A stretch of DNA of 27,529 nt, from the NCBI GenBank assembly GCA_945874225.1, contig CAMCFT010000037.1, positions 1-27,529 on the forward strand. Direction: 5' to 3'. A program made the translations under genes and the position numbers. Shown in pieces: positions 10,560-16,366 of this stretch (within the stretch, counting starts at the first letter, position 1; every line of letters starts with the position of its first letter). Origin of the DNA: Flavobacterium psychrophilum (GTDB lineage Bacteria > Bacteroidota > Bacteroidia > Flavobacteriales > Flavobacteriaceae). The notes under the pieces were generated by a model. The model was not told where the DNA came from. It saw only the letters and a list, made by a program, of their open reading frames with translations, and did not search any database.

Positions 10560-11249
10560 TTATACTGCTTTAGGATCCAATGCAATTGCAGGACTCATTG
10601 TGCTAGTTAGGTAAATACTTTTGATGTAAGTTCCTTTAGCCGCAGTTGGTTTAAGTTTGATTAATGTTTGAATAATTTCGTGAGCGTTATCTACAATTTT
10701 ATCAGCATCGAAAGAGATTCTTCCAATTCCTGCATGTATGATACCGGTTTTGTCCACTTTAAAGTCGATTTTACCAGCTTTAACTTCTAGAACTGCTTTA
10801 GCAACATCCATAGTTACAGTACCAGTCTTAGGGTTTGGCATTAAACCTCTAGGTCCTAAAATACGACCTAATGGACCTAATTTTCCCATAACACTTGGCA
10901 TGGTGATAATTACATCAACATCTGTCCAACCATCTTTAATTTTTTGTAAATATTCGTCAAGACCTACATAGTCTGCTCCTGCCTCTTTAGCTTCCGCTTC
11001 TTTGTCTGGAGTAACCAATGCCAATACTTTTACGTCTTTACCAGTTCCGTGAGGTAATGCTACCACACCTCTAACCATTTGATTCGCTTTTCTTGGATCT
11101 ACACCCAATCTTACAGCGATATCAACCGACTCATCAAATTTTGCAGAAGCAACTTCTTTTATCAATGCCGCAGCATCTTTTAAAGAGTATAGTTTATTCT
11201 TTTCAATTTTTGAAGCAGCCTCTTTTTGCTTTTTTGTCAATTTTGCCAT
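10560..11249 (-). CDS. rplA: 50S ribosomal protein L1 (uL1)
   Basis: 229 residues, usual length. The family signature around [29 protein letters not shown] (about 118-145) is intact. L1 forms the mobile stalk at the E site, and in many bacteria represses its own rplK-rplA operon by binding the mRNA leader. The start codon lies three bases after the rplK stop, a tight pairing that implies translational coupling. A hairpin upstream of rplK (11716-11742) is a possible control element. Confidence 0.97.
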   Translation of the reverse strand: MAKLTKKQKEAASKIEKNKLYSLKDAAALIKEVASAKFDESVDIAVRLGVDPRKANQMVRGVVALPHGTGKDVKVLALVTPDKEAEAKEAGADYVGLDEYLQKIKDGWTDVDVIITMPSVMGKLGPLGRILGPRGLMPNPKTGTVTMDVAKAVLEVKAGKIDFKVDKTGIIHAGIGRISFDADKIVDNAHEIIQTLIKLKPTAAKGTYIKSIYLTSTMSPAIALDPKAV

Positions 11250-11252
11250 GTC

Positions 11253-11699
11253 TTACGCTTGTTTTAGAGGAGAATCTCCTGTTACAGTTATTCCCATAGA
11301 TCTAGCTGTTCCTGCGATCATGCTCATAGCAGACTCGATTGTGAATGCATTTAAATCAACCATCTTGTCTTCCGCAATTGCTTTAATAACATCCCAAGTA
11401 ACGCTAGCTACTTTCTTACGATTTGGTTCTCCTGAACCAGATTTAAGCTTAGCCGCGTCCATTAACTGAACAGCAGCAGGTGGTGTTTTTACAACAAAAT
11501 CGAAAGATTTGTCTTTATACACTGTAATTTGCACTGGGCAAACTTTACCTGGTTTATCTTGGGTTCTAGCATTAAATTGCTTACAGAACTCCATGATATT
11601 AACACCAGCAGCACCTAAAGCAGGTCCAACCGGTGGCGACGGATTCGCAGCACCTCCCTTAACTTGTAGTTTAACTACTTTACTAATCTCTTTAGCCAT
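11253..11699 (-). CDS. rplK: 50S ribosomal protein L11 (uL11)
   Basis: 148 residues, slightly longer than the ~142 of E. coli because of a short C-terminal tail ending DSPLKQA. The N-terminal domain has the proline-rich [11 protein letters not shown] segment that meets thiopeptide antibiotics and contacts elongation factors. The C-terminal domain binds the 23S GTPase-associated centre and includes [19 protein letters not shown]. First gene of the rplKAJL block, 66 bases after nusG. Confidence 0.97.
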   Translation of the reverse strand: MAKEISKVVKLQVKGGAANPSPPVGPALGAAGVNIMEFCKQFNARTQDKPGKVCPVQITVYKDKSFDFVVKTPPAAVQLMDAAKLKSGSGEPNRKKVASVTWDVIKAIAEDKMVDLNAFTIESAMSMIAGTARSMGITVTGDSPLKQA

Positions 11700-11715
11700 T
11701 TTTTTTAAAATTTAA

Positions 11716-11742
11716 CACATTTTCAATGGAAGCGAAAATGTG
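11716..11742 (-). promoter_or_regulatory. Hairpin in the rplK leader
   Basis: The 9-bp stem CACATTTTC/GAAAATGTG (11716-11724/11734-11742) with a 9-base loop lies 16 bases before the rplK start on the minus strand. No T-run follows, so it is unlikely to terminate. L1 autoregulation through the rplK leader is known in other bacteria; whether this stem mimics the L1 site in 23S rRNA could not be judged by eye. Confidence 0.45.
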
Positions 11743-11765
11743 GTTTATTATAGATGTAACAAAAA

Positions 11766-12317
11766 TTATACTTTTTCAACTTGCATAAACCCTAATTCCA
11801 ATGGTGTTTTTCTTCCGAAAATTTTCACCATTACTTCCAGTTTACGCTTTTCTTCATTGATTTTCTCAACCGTTCCATTGAAACCGTTGAAAGGACCATC
11901 AACAACCTTAATCGTCTCTCCTAAATTGAAAGGAATAGAACGTGTATCGGTATTTACAGCCAATTCATCAACCTTACCTAACATTCTGTTTACTTCAGAA
12001 AGACGCAATGGTACTGGCTCTCCACCTTTTATCTCGCCTAAAAAACCAATTACACTTGTTATAGACTTAATAATATGAGGAATTTCTCCTATTAGGTTTG
12101 CTTCAATCATTACATAACCCGGAAAATAAACTTTATCCTTGATTATCTTTTTTCCTTCTTTTACAGTAACTATTTTTTCAGTAGGAACCAGAACTTGCGA
12201 AACATAATCACCCATTCCTAATCTTGCGATTTCGGTTTCGATGTAGGCTTTGACTTTATTTTCTTGCCCGCTTACTGCTCGAACGACATACCATTTTTTC
12301 ATATTATTATCTGCCAT
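11766..12317 (-). CDS. nusG: Transcription termination/antitermination factor NusG
   Basis: 183 residues, usual length. The N-terminal NGN domain (about 7-115) opens with KKWYVVRAVSGQENKV and contains DKVYFPGYVMIEA. The C-terminal KOW domain (about 128-183) has the GETIKVVDGPFNGFNGTVEKI core. It binds elongating RNA polymerase at the clamp and couples it to ribosomal protein S10 or Rho. An in-frame internal Met (residue 6, MKKWYVV) could also serve as start; the upstream ATG at 12317 gives MADNN. Follows secE after 9 bases, as in most bacteria. Confidence 0.97.
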   Translation of the reverse strand: MADNNMKKWYVVRAVSGQENKVKAYIETEIARLGMGDYVSQVLVPTEKIVTVKEGKKIIKDKVYFPGYVMIEANLIGEIPHIIKSITSVIGFLGEIKGGEPVPLRLSEVNRMLGKVDELAVNTDTRSIPFNLGETIKVVDGPFNGFNGTVEKINEEKRKLEVMVKIFGRKTPLELGFMQVEKV

Positions 12318-12326
12318 AACAAAAAA

Positions 12327-12524
12327 TTATGCTTTTAACCAATTAAAAAAACCAGCCAATGTTTTTGCGAAAACTTCATCTACTCCCCAAGTTGCCAAAG
12401 CAAATATTACGGAGAAAAGAGCAACAACAATCGTCAGGCGTTGTACTTCAGACCATTCTGGCCAAGTCACATTTGATCTTAATTCTTCAAATGCTTCTGC
12501 TATGTAATTAACAACTTTTGTCAT
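12327..12524 (-). CDS. secE: Preprotein translocase subunit SecE
   Basis: 65 residues, the single-span short form of SecE. The amphipathic N-terminal helix carries the conserved NVTWPEWSEVQRLTIVV segment (about 18-34), followed by one transmembrane helix (about 30-52). It clamps SecY in the inner-membrane translocon. It sits between tRNA-Trp and nusG, nine bases upstream of nusG, and so belongs to the tuf-nusG operon. Confidence 0.95.
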   Translation of the reverse strand: MTKVVNYIAEAFEELRSNVTWPEWSEVQRLTIVVALFSVIFALATWGVDEVFAKTLAGFFNWLKA

Positions 12525-12538
12525 TATGATTTATTTTA

Positions 12539-12612
12539 TGGCACGGGCGGAGGGATTCGAACCCCCATCAACGGTTTTGGAGACCGCTATTCTACCCTTG
12601 AACTACGCCCGT
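12539..12612 (-). tRNA. tRNA-Trp (anticodon CCA)
   Basis: A full cloverleaf reads on the minus strand: acceptor stem ACGGGCG/CGCCCGT, anticodon arm GCGGT-CTCCAAA-ACCGT with anticodon CCA, T loop TTCGAAT, discriminator G. A CCA end is present in the DNA (complement of 12539-12541), unlike the other three tRNA genes here. It lies between tuf and secE. Confidence 0.96.
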
Positions 12613-12616
12613 TCGT

Positions 12617-12654
12617 ATTAAAAGCCAGTGTCGTTTTATGACAACACTGGCTTT
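12617..12654 (-). terminator. Hairpin between tuf and tRNA-Trp (weak terminator or processing site)
   Basis: The 11-bp stem AAAGCCAGTGT/ACACTGGCTTT (12621-12631/12644-12654) lies just after the tuf stop. On the minus strand it is followed by only four T and then AATACG, immediately before tRNA-Trp. It may cut the level of downstream secE-rpoC message relative to tuf, or mark the tuf 3' end for processing. Confidence 0.6.
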
Positions 12655-12672
12655 ATAAATTATTTATTCGGA

Positions 12673-13860
12673 TTATGCTACTATCTCAGTTACCTGACCA
12701 GCACCTACTGTTCTACCACCTTCACGGATAGCAAAACGAAGTCCAACGTTCATTGCAATAGGGCTTAATAAAGCCACATTGATTGTTAAGTTGTCTCCTG
12801 GCATAACCATCTCTACTCCTTCTGGTAAAGTAATAACTCCTGTTACATCAGTAGTACGTACGTAGAACTGTGGACGGTAGTTATTGTGAAATGGTGTGTG
12901 ACGACCACCTTCTTCTTTTTTCAAGATATAAACCTCTGCTTTAAATGTAGCATGTGGTTTTACTGAACCTGGCTTGATAATAACCATACCTCTTTTGATA
13001 TCTGATTTATCAACACCACGCAACAATAAACCTACGTTATCTCCAGCTTCACCTCTATCAAGGATTTTACGGAACATTTCAACTCCAGTAACTGTAGAAG
13101 TTAATTTTTCAGCTCCCATACCAATGATCTCAACAGGATCTCCTGTGTTTGCAATACCTGTTTCGATACGACCTGTAGCAACAGTTCCACGACCAGTAAT
13201 TGTAAATACATCTTCAACCGGCATTAAGAAAGGTTTTGCAATATCACGAACTGGTTCTTGAATCCAAGTATCGCAAGCTTCCATTAATTCTAAAATTTTT
13301 GGAGTCCAAGCTGGATCATTATTTAATCCACCCAAAGCTGAACCTTGAATAACAGGACAGTTGTCTCCGTCATATTCATAGAAATTTAATAAATCTCTAA
13401 TTTCCATTTCAACAAGTTCCAATAACTCTTCATCATCAACCATATCCACTTTGTTCATGAATACTACCATTCTAGGAATACCAACCTGGCGACCTAAAAG
13501 GATGTGCTCACGTGTTTGTGGCATTGGTCCGTCTGTAGCAGCTACAACAAGAATAGCACCATCCATTTGAGCAGCACCAGTAACCATGTTTTTTACGTAA
13601 TCCGCGTGACCAGGACAGTCAACGTGTGCGTAGTGACGGTTAGCAGTTTCATACTCAACGTGAGATGTATTAATTGTAATACCTCTTTCTTTTTCTTCTG
13701 GAGCATTATCAATTTGATCAAATGATTTTGCTTGACAGTAACCAGCATCAGATAACACTTTAGTTATTGCTGCAGTTAAAGTTGTTTTTCCGTGATCCAC
13801 GTGTCCGATAGTCCCAATATTTAAATGGGGTTTGTTACGGTTAAAGGTTTCTTTTGCCAT
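12673..13860 (-). CDS. tuf: Elongation factor Tu
   Basis: 395-residue GTPase that delivers aminoacyl-tRNA to the ribosome. All G motifs are intact: GHVDHGKT (19-26), RGITI (59-63), DCPGH (81-85), NKVD (136-139) and SAL. Domains 2 and 3 follow, ending [16 protein letters not shown]. It lies between tRNA-Thr(GGT) and tRNA-Trp, the same tRNA-tuf arrangement as E. coli tufB, so tRNAs and their carrier are probably made from one transcript. Only this tuf copy is in the window. The upstream 55 bases hold no Shine-Dalgarno and no promoter of the TAnnTTTG form. Confidence 0.98.
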   Translation of the reverse strand: MAKETFNRNKPHLNIGTIGHVDHGKTTLTAAITKVLSDAGYCQAKSFDQIDNAPEEKERGITINTSHVEYETANRHYAHVDCPGHADYVKNMVTGAAQMDGAILVVAATDGPMPQTREHILLGRQVGIPRMVVFMNKVDMVDDEELLELVEMEIRDLLNFYEYDGDNCPVIQGSALGGLNNDPAWTPKILELMEACDTWIQEPVRDIAKPFLMPVEDVFTITGRGTVATGRIETGIANTGDPVEIIGMGAEKLTSTVTGVEMFRKILDRGEAGDNVGLLLRGVDKSDIKRGMVIIKPGSVKPHATFKAEVYILKKEEGGRHTPFHNNYRPQFYVRTTDVTGVITLPEGVEMVMPGDNLTINVALLSPIAMNVGLRFAIREGGRTVGAGQVTEIVA

Positions 13861-13915
13861 TTTACTTAATTTTTAATCTTAGTTATTTATTAGTGTTCAA
13901 TTTTATACTTTGTTG

Positions 13916-13987
13916 AGCCAACTACGGGAATTGAACCCGTGACCTCTTCCTTACCAAGGAAGCACTCTACCCCTGAGCTAAGTCGGC
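13916..13987 (-). tRNA. tRNA-Thr (anticodon GGT)
   Basis: 72-base cloverleaf: acceptor stem GCCGACT/AGTTGGC (one G-T wobble), anticodon arm CTTCC-TTGGTAA-GGAAG with anticodon GGT, T stem ACGGG/CCCGT, discriminator T. No CCA is encoded. Located 55 bases upstream of tuf in the same direction. Confidence 0.96.
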
Positions 13988-14061
13988 AGAATCCTTGATT
14001 TAAGAATTTAGGTTTAAAAAATTTAGAAAATTTCTAAACTCTTATTTTAAATTCTAATCTT

Positions 14062-14360
14062 AGGATTACCTCGCTTCCGCTCGGTGATCCGTAAGAGCTT
14101 GCCCTTACTGAAATTTTGCTTTCTCAAACTTTCTGAAAGTGAACTTCCGCTAAAACCACCTATTATAAGGATTACCTCGCTTTCGCTCGGTGATCCGTAA
14201 GGGTGGCCCCTTACGAAAATTTTCTTTCTCAAACTTTTTGAAAGTGAACTTTCGTTAAAACCACCTATTATAAGGATTACCTCGCTTTCACTCGGTGATC
14301 CGTAAGGGTGGCCCCTTACGAAAATTTTGCTTTCTCAAACTTTTTGAAAGTGAACTTTCA
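14062..14360 (-). repeat. 2.8 tandem copies of a ~106-bp structured unit between tRNA genes
   Basis: Copies begin at 14062, 14168 and 14273 (periods 106 and 105); the third is cut short near 14360. Read on the minus strand, the direction of the operon, each forms three hairpins. A: GAAAG-TTCA-CTTTC (14135-14148, 14240-14253, 14346-14359). B: GTAAGGG-GCCA-CCCTTAC (14091-14108, 14197-14214, 14302-14319). C: GGATCACC/GGTAATCC enclosing GA-GC-GAAA-GC-GA (14063-14090, 14169-14196, 14274-14301). Differences between copies keep the pairing: GGAA or GAAA as the loop of C, C-G or T-G next to it, C-G or G-T in A and B. The block sits where E. coli has tRNA-Gly. The rest of 13988-14385 is A/T-rich, with TTTAGAAAA-TTTTCTAAA-like dyads (14022-14039) and no gene. 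Confidence 0.85.
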
Positions 14361-14385
14361 AAAGTTTTCTAAATCAAAATTTATG

Positions 14386-14466
14386 TGGGGAGAGCAGGAT
14401 TCGAACCTGCGAAGTTCACACAGCAGATTTACAGTCTGCCCTCGTTGGCCGCTTGAGTATCTCCCC
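14386..14466 (-). tRNA. tRNA-Tyr (anticodon GTA)
   Basis: 81-base class II tRNA with a long variable arm. Acceptor stem GGGGAGA/TCTCCCC, anticodon arm CAGAC-TGTAAAT-CTG with anticodon GTA, T stem GCAGG/CCTGC, discriminator A. No CCA is encoded. Confidence 0.96.
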
Positions 14467-14518
14467 CTTTTTATCAATATATTGTATGAACTATTTCCAA
14501 ATCGCATTGGAAAAAAAG

Positions 14519-14592
14519 AGCCGGCGGAGGGACTCGAACCCACGACCTGCTGATTACAAATCAGCTGCTCTAGCCAACTGAGCTACGCTGGC
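14519..14592 (-). tRNA. tRNA-Thr (anticodon TGT)
   Basis: 74-base cloverleaf with anticodon arm GCTGATT-TGT-AATCAGC, discriminator T, no encoded CCA. The acceptor arms read GCCAGCG and CGCCGGC, which leaves an A4-C69 mismatch, and the T stem GTGGG/CCCTC has a T50-T64 mismatch. It is the first gene of the tRNA-tuf operon, about 30 bases downstream of a good promoter. Confidence 0.93.
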
Positions 14593-14600
14593 AATATCAA

Positions 14601-14628
14601 TAAAAAAGTCCGCTATTTCTAACGGACT
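14601..14628 (-). terminator. Terminator of hpf, overlapping the start of the tRNA operon
   Basis: The stem AGTCCG/CGGACT (14607-14612/14623-14628) is followed on the minus strand by six T (complement of 14602-14607). It lies about 55 bases after the hpf stop. The upstream arm of the stem coincides with the expected start site of the tRNA promoter at 14630-14661. Confidence 0.75.
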
Positions 14629-14629
14629 G

Positions 14630-14661
14630 CAAATGTATATCTTTTTGTTTTTTAATCAAAA
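14630..14661 (-). promoter_or_regulatory. Promoter of the tRNA-Thr/Tyr/Thr-tuf operon
   Basis: On the minus strand TTTTG (complement of 14657-14661) is followed after exactly 19 bases by TACATTTG (complement of 14630-14637), matching the Bacteroidetes housekeeping promoter TTTG-N19-TAnnTTTG. Transcription should start around 14622-14626, about 30 bases before tRNA-Thr(TGT). It is the best promoter match in the window. Confidence 0.8.
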
Positions 14662-14682
14662 CAATTTTATAAAAAATTTAGA

Positions 14683-14985
14683 TTAAATATGTGTATTGAT
14701 TTTTTCTTTTCTTTTTACCAACAATCGCTCTACAGATTCTGCTGCAAGCTCTATTGCTTCTTCAAAAGTTTTGCATTGTTTTTTTACTAAAAAATCGTCT
14801 CCGGGAACAATAATTTTCATCTCCACGATTTTGTTTTCTTTGTCACTTGTCTTTTCGACTTTCAAATAAACGTCAGAGGATACTACCTTGTCGTAATACT
14901 TTTCTAATCTTGACATTCTTTCTTGAACAAAATCTACTAGTTTTTTGTCAACAGTAAAGTTAACTGCGTGAACATCTACCTTCAT
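14683..14985 (-). CDS. hpf: Ribosome hibernation promoting factor, short form
   Basis: 100-residue HPF/RaiA-family protein that binds the 30S decoding site in stationary or stressed cells and blocks tRNA and mRNA entry. The beta-alpha-beta-beta-beta-alpha fold is recognisable: MKVDVHAVNFTVDKKLVDFVQERM at the N-terminus, the central strands, and FEEAIELAAESVERLLVKRKEK at the C-terminus. The length corresponds to the short form without the dimerisation domain of long HPF. An in-frame TTG at 14991 would add two residues; the ATG at 14985 fits the family. It lies 34 bases downstream of xerC, so both are probably on one transcript, ended by the hairpin at 14601-14628. Confidence 0.93.
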   Translation of the reverse strand: MKVDVHAVNFTVDKKLVDFVQERMSRLEKYYDKVVSSDVYLKVEKTSDKENKIVEMKIIVPGDDFLVKKQCKTFEEAIELAAESVERLLVKRKEKINTHI

Positions 14986-15019
14986 AATCAATTATTTTTA
15001 GGGGTTAAAGATTTTAGAA

Positions 15020-15916
15020 TTATTTTTGATTTCTTGGATGCGCATTTTCATAAACTTTTTTGAGTTCTGATAAACTACTATGAGTATAGACTTGTGTCGA
15101 TGCCAAACTTGAATGTCCCAATAATTCTTTTACTGAATTTAAATCGGCTCCGTTATTTAATAGATGGGTCGCAAATGTATGCCTTAATATATGTGGACTT
15201 TTCTTTACTTTTTCGGAGACAGTACTAAAGTACGAATTTATTAATCGATACACAAACGAATCATTCAACTTTAACCCTTTTTTGGCGAGAAAAAAATAGT
15301 CATTATCCGTAACTTTCTCTAAATGTGCCCTTTCGCTCATATACAAAATTAATTGTTGGGATACAATTGGCAAAACAGGAAGTATCCGTTCTTTGTTCCT
15401 TTTGCCAAGAACCTTTATTGTATTATTAGATCCGTTTACATTACTTATTTTTAGATGAATTAGTTCTGTTCTTCGAATTCCGGTGGTATAAAACAAGTCG
15501 ATTATAAGCTTATCTCTTATTTCTTCGAAACCTACTGGATTTGAAATTTGGCTTAATACTTCAGCAACTTCATTTTCTGAAAAAGGAATCTGAAGCGTTT
15601 TTGGAGTTTTTAAAGCTTTGTGTTTCAATAGCGGACTGACCTCTATTTGTTTTGTCTTTAACAGGAATTTATAAAAAGCTTTTAACGAGGAAATCTTTCT
15701 ATTGACAGAAACATTCGAAATATTATCATCTACAAGTGAAACAATCCAGCTTCTGATTTGGCTGTAGTTTACCTGCTCTATAGTATCCTCATTGTATTCG
15801 TTTTTATTAAATGATTCGAAGAATCCTAAATCATTCAAATACGCATTAACGGTATGTGGAGAATATTTTTTCTCCAATTGCAGATAATCTCTAAATGATT
15901 GCAAGTTGTTAGTCAT
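15020..15916 (-). CDS. xerC: Tyrosine recombinase, XerC type
   Basis: 298 residues. Core-binding (SAM-like) N-terminal domain (about 1-90) and catalytic domain (about 110-298). All active-site residues are present: R148 (TTGIRRTEL), K172, H242 and R245 (HILRHTF), H268 (LGHSS) and nucleophile Y277 (VYTHSS). The family resolves chromosome dimers at dif; no dif-like site was seen nearby. The frame opens upstream to 15949, but the extra MSLRGTKQTFY is the translation of a dispersed repeat (15925-15950), so the ATG at 15916 (MTNNLQSF) is preferred. The steady place between rpsU and hpf suggests the chromosomal Xer protein rather than an integrase of a mobile element. Confidence 0.92.
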   Translation of the reverse strand: MTNNLQSFRDYLQLEKKYSPHTVNAYLNDLGFFESFNKNEYNEDTIEQVNYSQIRSWIVSLVDDNISNVSVNRKISSLKAFYKFLLKTKQIEVSPLLKHKALKTPKTLQIPFSENEVAEVLSQISNPVGFEEIRDKLIIDLFYTTGIRRTELIHLKISNVNGSNNTIKVLGKRNKERILPVLPIVSQQLILYMSERAHLEKVTDNDYFFLAKKGLKLNDSFVYRLINSYFSTVSEKVKKSPHILRHTFATHLLNNGADLNSVKELLGHSSLASTQVYTHSSLSELKKVYENAHPRNQK

Positions 15917-15924
15917 ATAAAAAG

Positions 15925-15950
15925 TTTGCTTCGTGCCTCGCAATGACAAG
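15925..15950. repeat. Dispersed TTGCTTCGTGCCTCGCAATGAC repeat, partial
   Basis: Located directly upstream of xerC. On the minus strand it resembles the GTCATTGCGAGG-(n)-CACGAAGCAA type of intergenic repeat found in many bacteria. In one frame it encodes SLRGTKQ, a frequent false N-terminus. A 4-bp TTGC/GCAA stem is the only pairing that remains. Confidence 0.6.
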
Positions 15951-15953
15951 TCA

Positions 15954-16001
15954 TAAAAAAACCGTTAGTATCAAAGGTATTAAACTTTAATGACTAACGG
16001 T
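15954..16001 (-). terminator. Terminator after rpsU
   Basis: The 9-bp stem ACCGTTAGT/ACTAACGGT (15961-15969/15993-16001) encloses a 23-base loop with an inner AAAG/CTTT pairing. Seven T follow on the minus strand (complement of 15954-15960). It separates rpsU from the downstream xerC-hpf pair. Confidence 0.85.
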
Positions 16002-16023
16002 ACTTTATTCTAACAGAAAATAA

Positions 16024-16221
16024 TTAACTATTCTCTATGTTGTCTCTCATATTCTGGATATAAGCAGCTTTTTGAATTTTTGCTCTGTTGGTAACTGATG
16101 GTTTTATAAAAGCAGTACGCGCTCTTAGTTGACGAACAGTTCCTGTTTTGTCAAATTTTCTTTTATAGCGCTTTAATGCTCTATCGATATTTTCACCGTC
16201 TTTAATTGGTATAATTAACAT
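16024..16221 (-). CDS. rpsU: 30S ribosomal protein S21 (bS21)
   Basis: 65-residue basic protein of the 30S platform. Begins MLIIPIKDGENIDRALKRYKRKF and ends NMRDNIENS. The frame extends upstream to 16272, but the added residues include the Shine-Dalgarno region (GGV) and are not part of the family; the ATG at 16221 is eight bases after AGGAGGTG. In Flavobacterium ribosomes bS21, with bS18 and bS6, has been reported to hide the anti-Shine-Dalgarno tail of 16S rRNA. A full Shine-Dalgarno on this gene alone therefore suggests autoregulation: ribosomes lacking bS21 have a free tail and would favour rpsU. That link is from published work on the genus; the sequence here shows the motif only. Confidence 0.96.
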   Translation of the reverse strand: MLIIPIKDGENIDRALKRYKRKFDKTGTVRQLRARTAFIKPSVTNRAKIQKAAYIQNMRDNIENS

Positions 16222-16229
16222 AATATAGA

Positions 16230-16237
16230 CACCTCCT
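16230..16237 (-). promoter_or_regulatory. Full Shine-Dalgarno AGGAGGTG of rpsU
   Basis: Eight bases fully complementary to the 16S anti-Shine-Dalgarno (CACCTCCT), spaced eight bases from the ATG. None of the other starts in this window has a comparable sequence, including the highly expressed tuf and ribosomal-protein genes. Confidence 0.93.
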
Positions 16238-16250
16238 CTCGTTAAGGCTG

Positions 16251-16258
16251 CAAAAGTA
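16251..16258 (-). promoter_or_regulatory. Probable -7 element of the rpsU promoter
   Basis: TACTTTTG on the minus strand fits TAnnTTTG. It lies 30 bases before the rpsU start, which gives a leader of roughly 20-25 bases consisting mainly of the Shine-Dalgarno. No TTG was found at 19-base spacing, so only half of the promoter is supported. Confidence 0.5.
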
Positions 16259-16301
16259 ATCAAACTTTTCAATTATGAGTTATGAATTATGAATTATTTT
16301 A

Positions 16302-16341
16302 AAGAAAAAAAAGAGTCAAGATTTATTGTATCTTAACTCTT
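16302..16341 (-). terminator. Terminator of the acyl-CoA dehydrogenase gene
   Basis: The 12-bp stem AAGAGTCAAGAT/ATCTTAACTCTT (16311-16322/16330-16341, one mismatch or wobble depending on strand) has a 7-base loop and is followed on the minus strand by a long T-rich run (complement of 16302-16312). It starts 25 bases after the dehydrogenase stop and insulates rpsU. Confidence 0.85.
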
Positions 16342-16366
16342 TTCTCAATAATCTATATTATAAAAT

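Noticed and set aside
14047..14232. Minus-strand 61-codon frame over the 106-bp repeats
   Set aside because: It does not persist across the copies (period 106 and 105 shifts frame) and the copy differences preserve base pairing rather than codons.
14062..14360. CRISPR array
   Set aside because: The units are contiguous ~106-bp repeats without unique spacers, and no cas gene is near.
14308..14553. Plus-strand frame encoding MWGEQDSNLRSSH and PAEGLEPTTC
   Set aside because: These peptides are the antisense translation of tRNA-Tyr and tRNA-Thr, a common annotation artefact.
15020..15916. Mobile-element integrase
   Set aside because: Length, active-site spacing and housekeeping neighbours fit chromosomal XerC; no attachment-site repeats or other mobile genes flank it.
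16222..16272. Extended N-terminus of bS21
   Set aside because: The extension would translate through the Shine-Dalgarno sequence, which is ideally spaced from the ATG at 16221.
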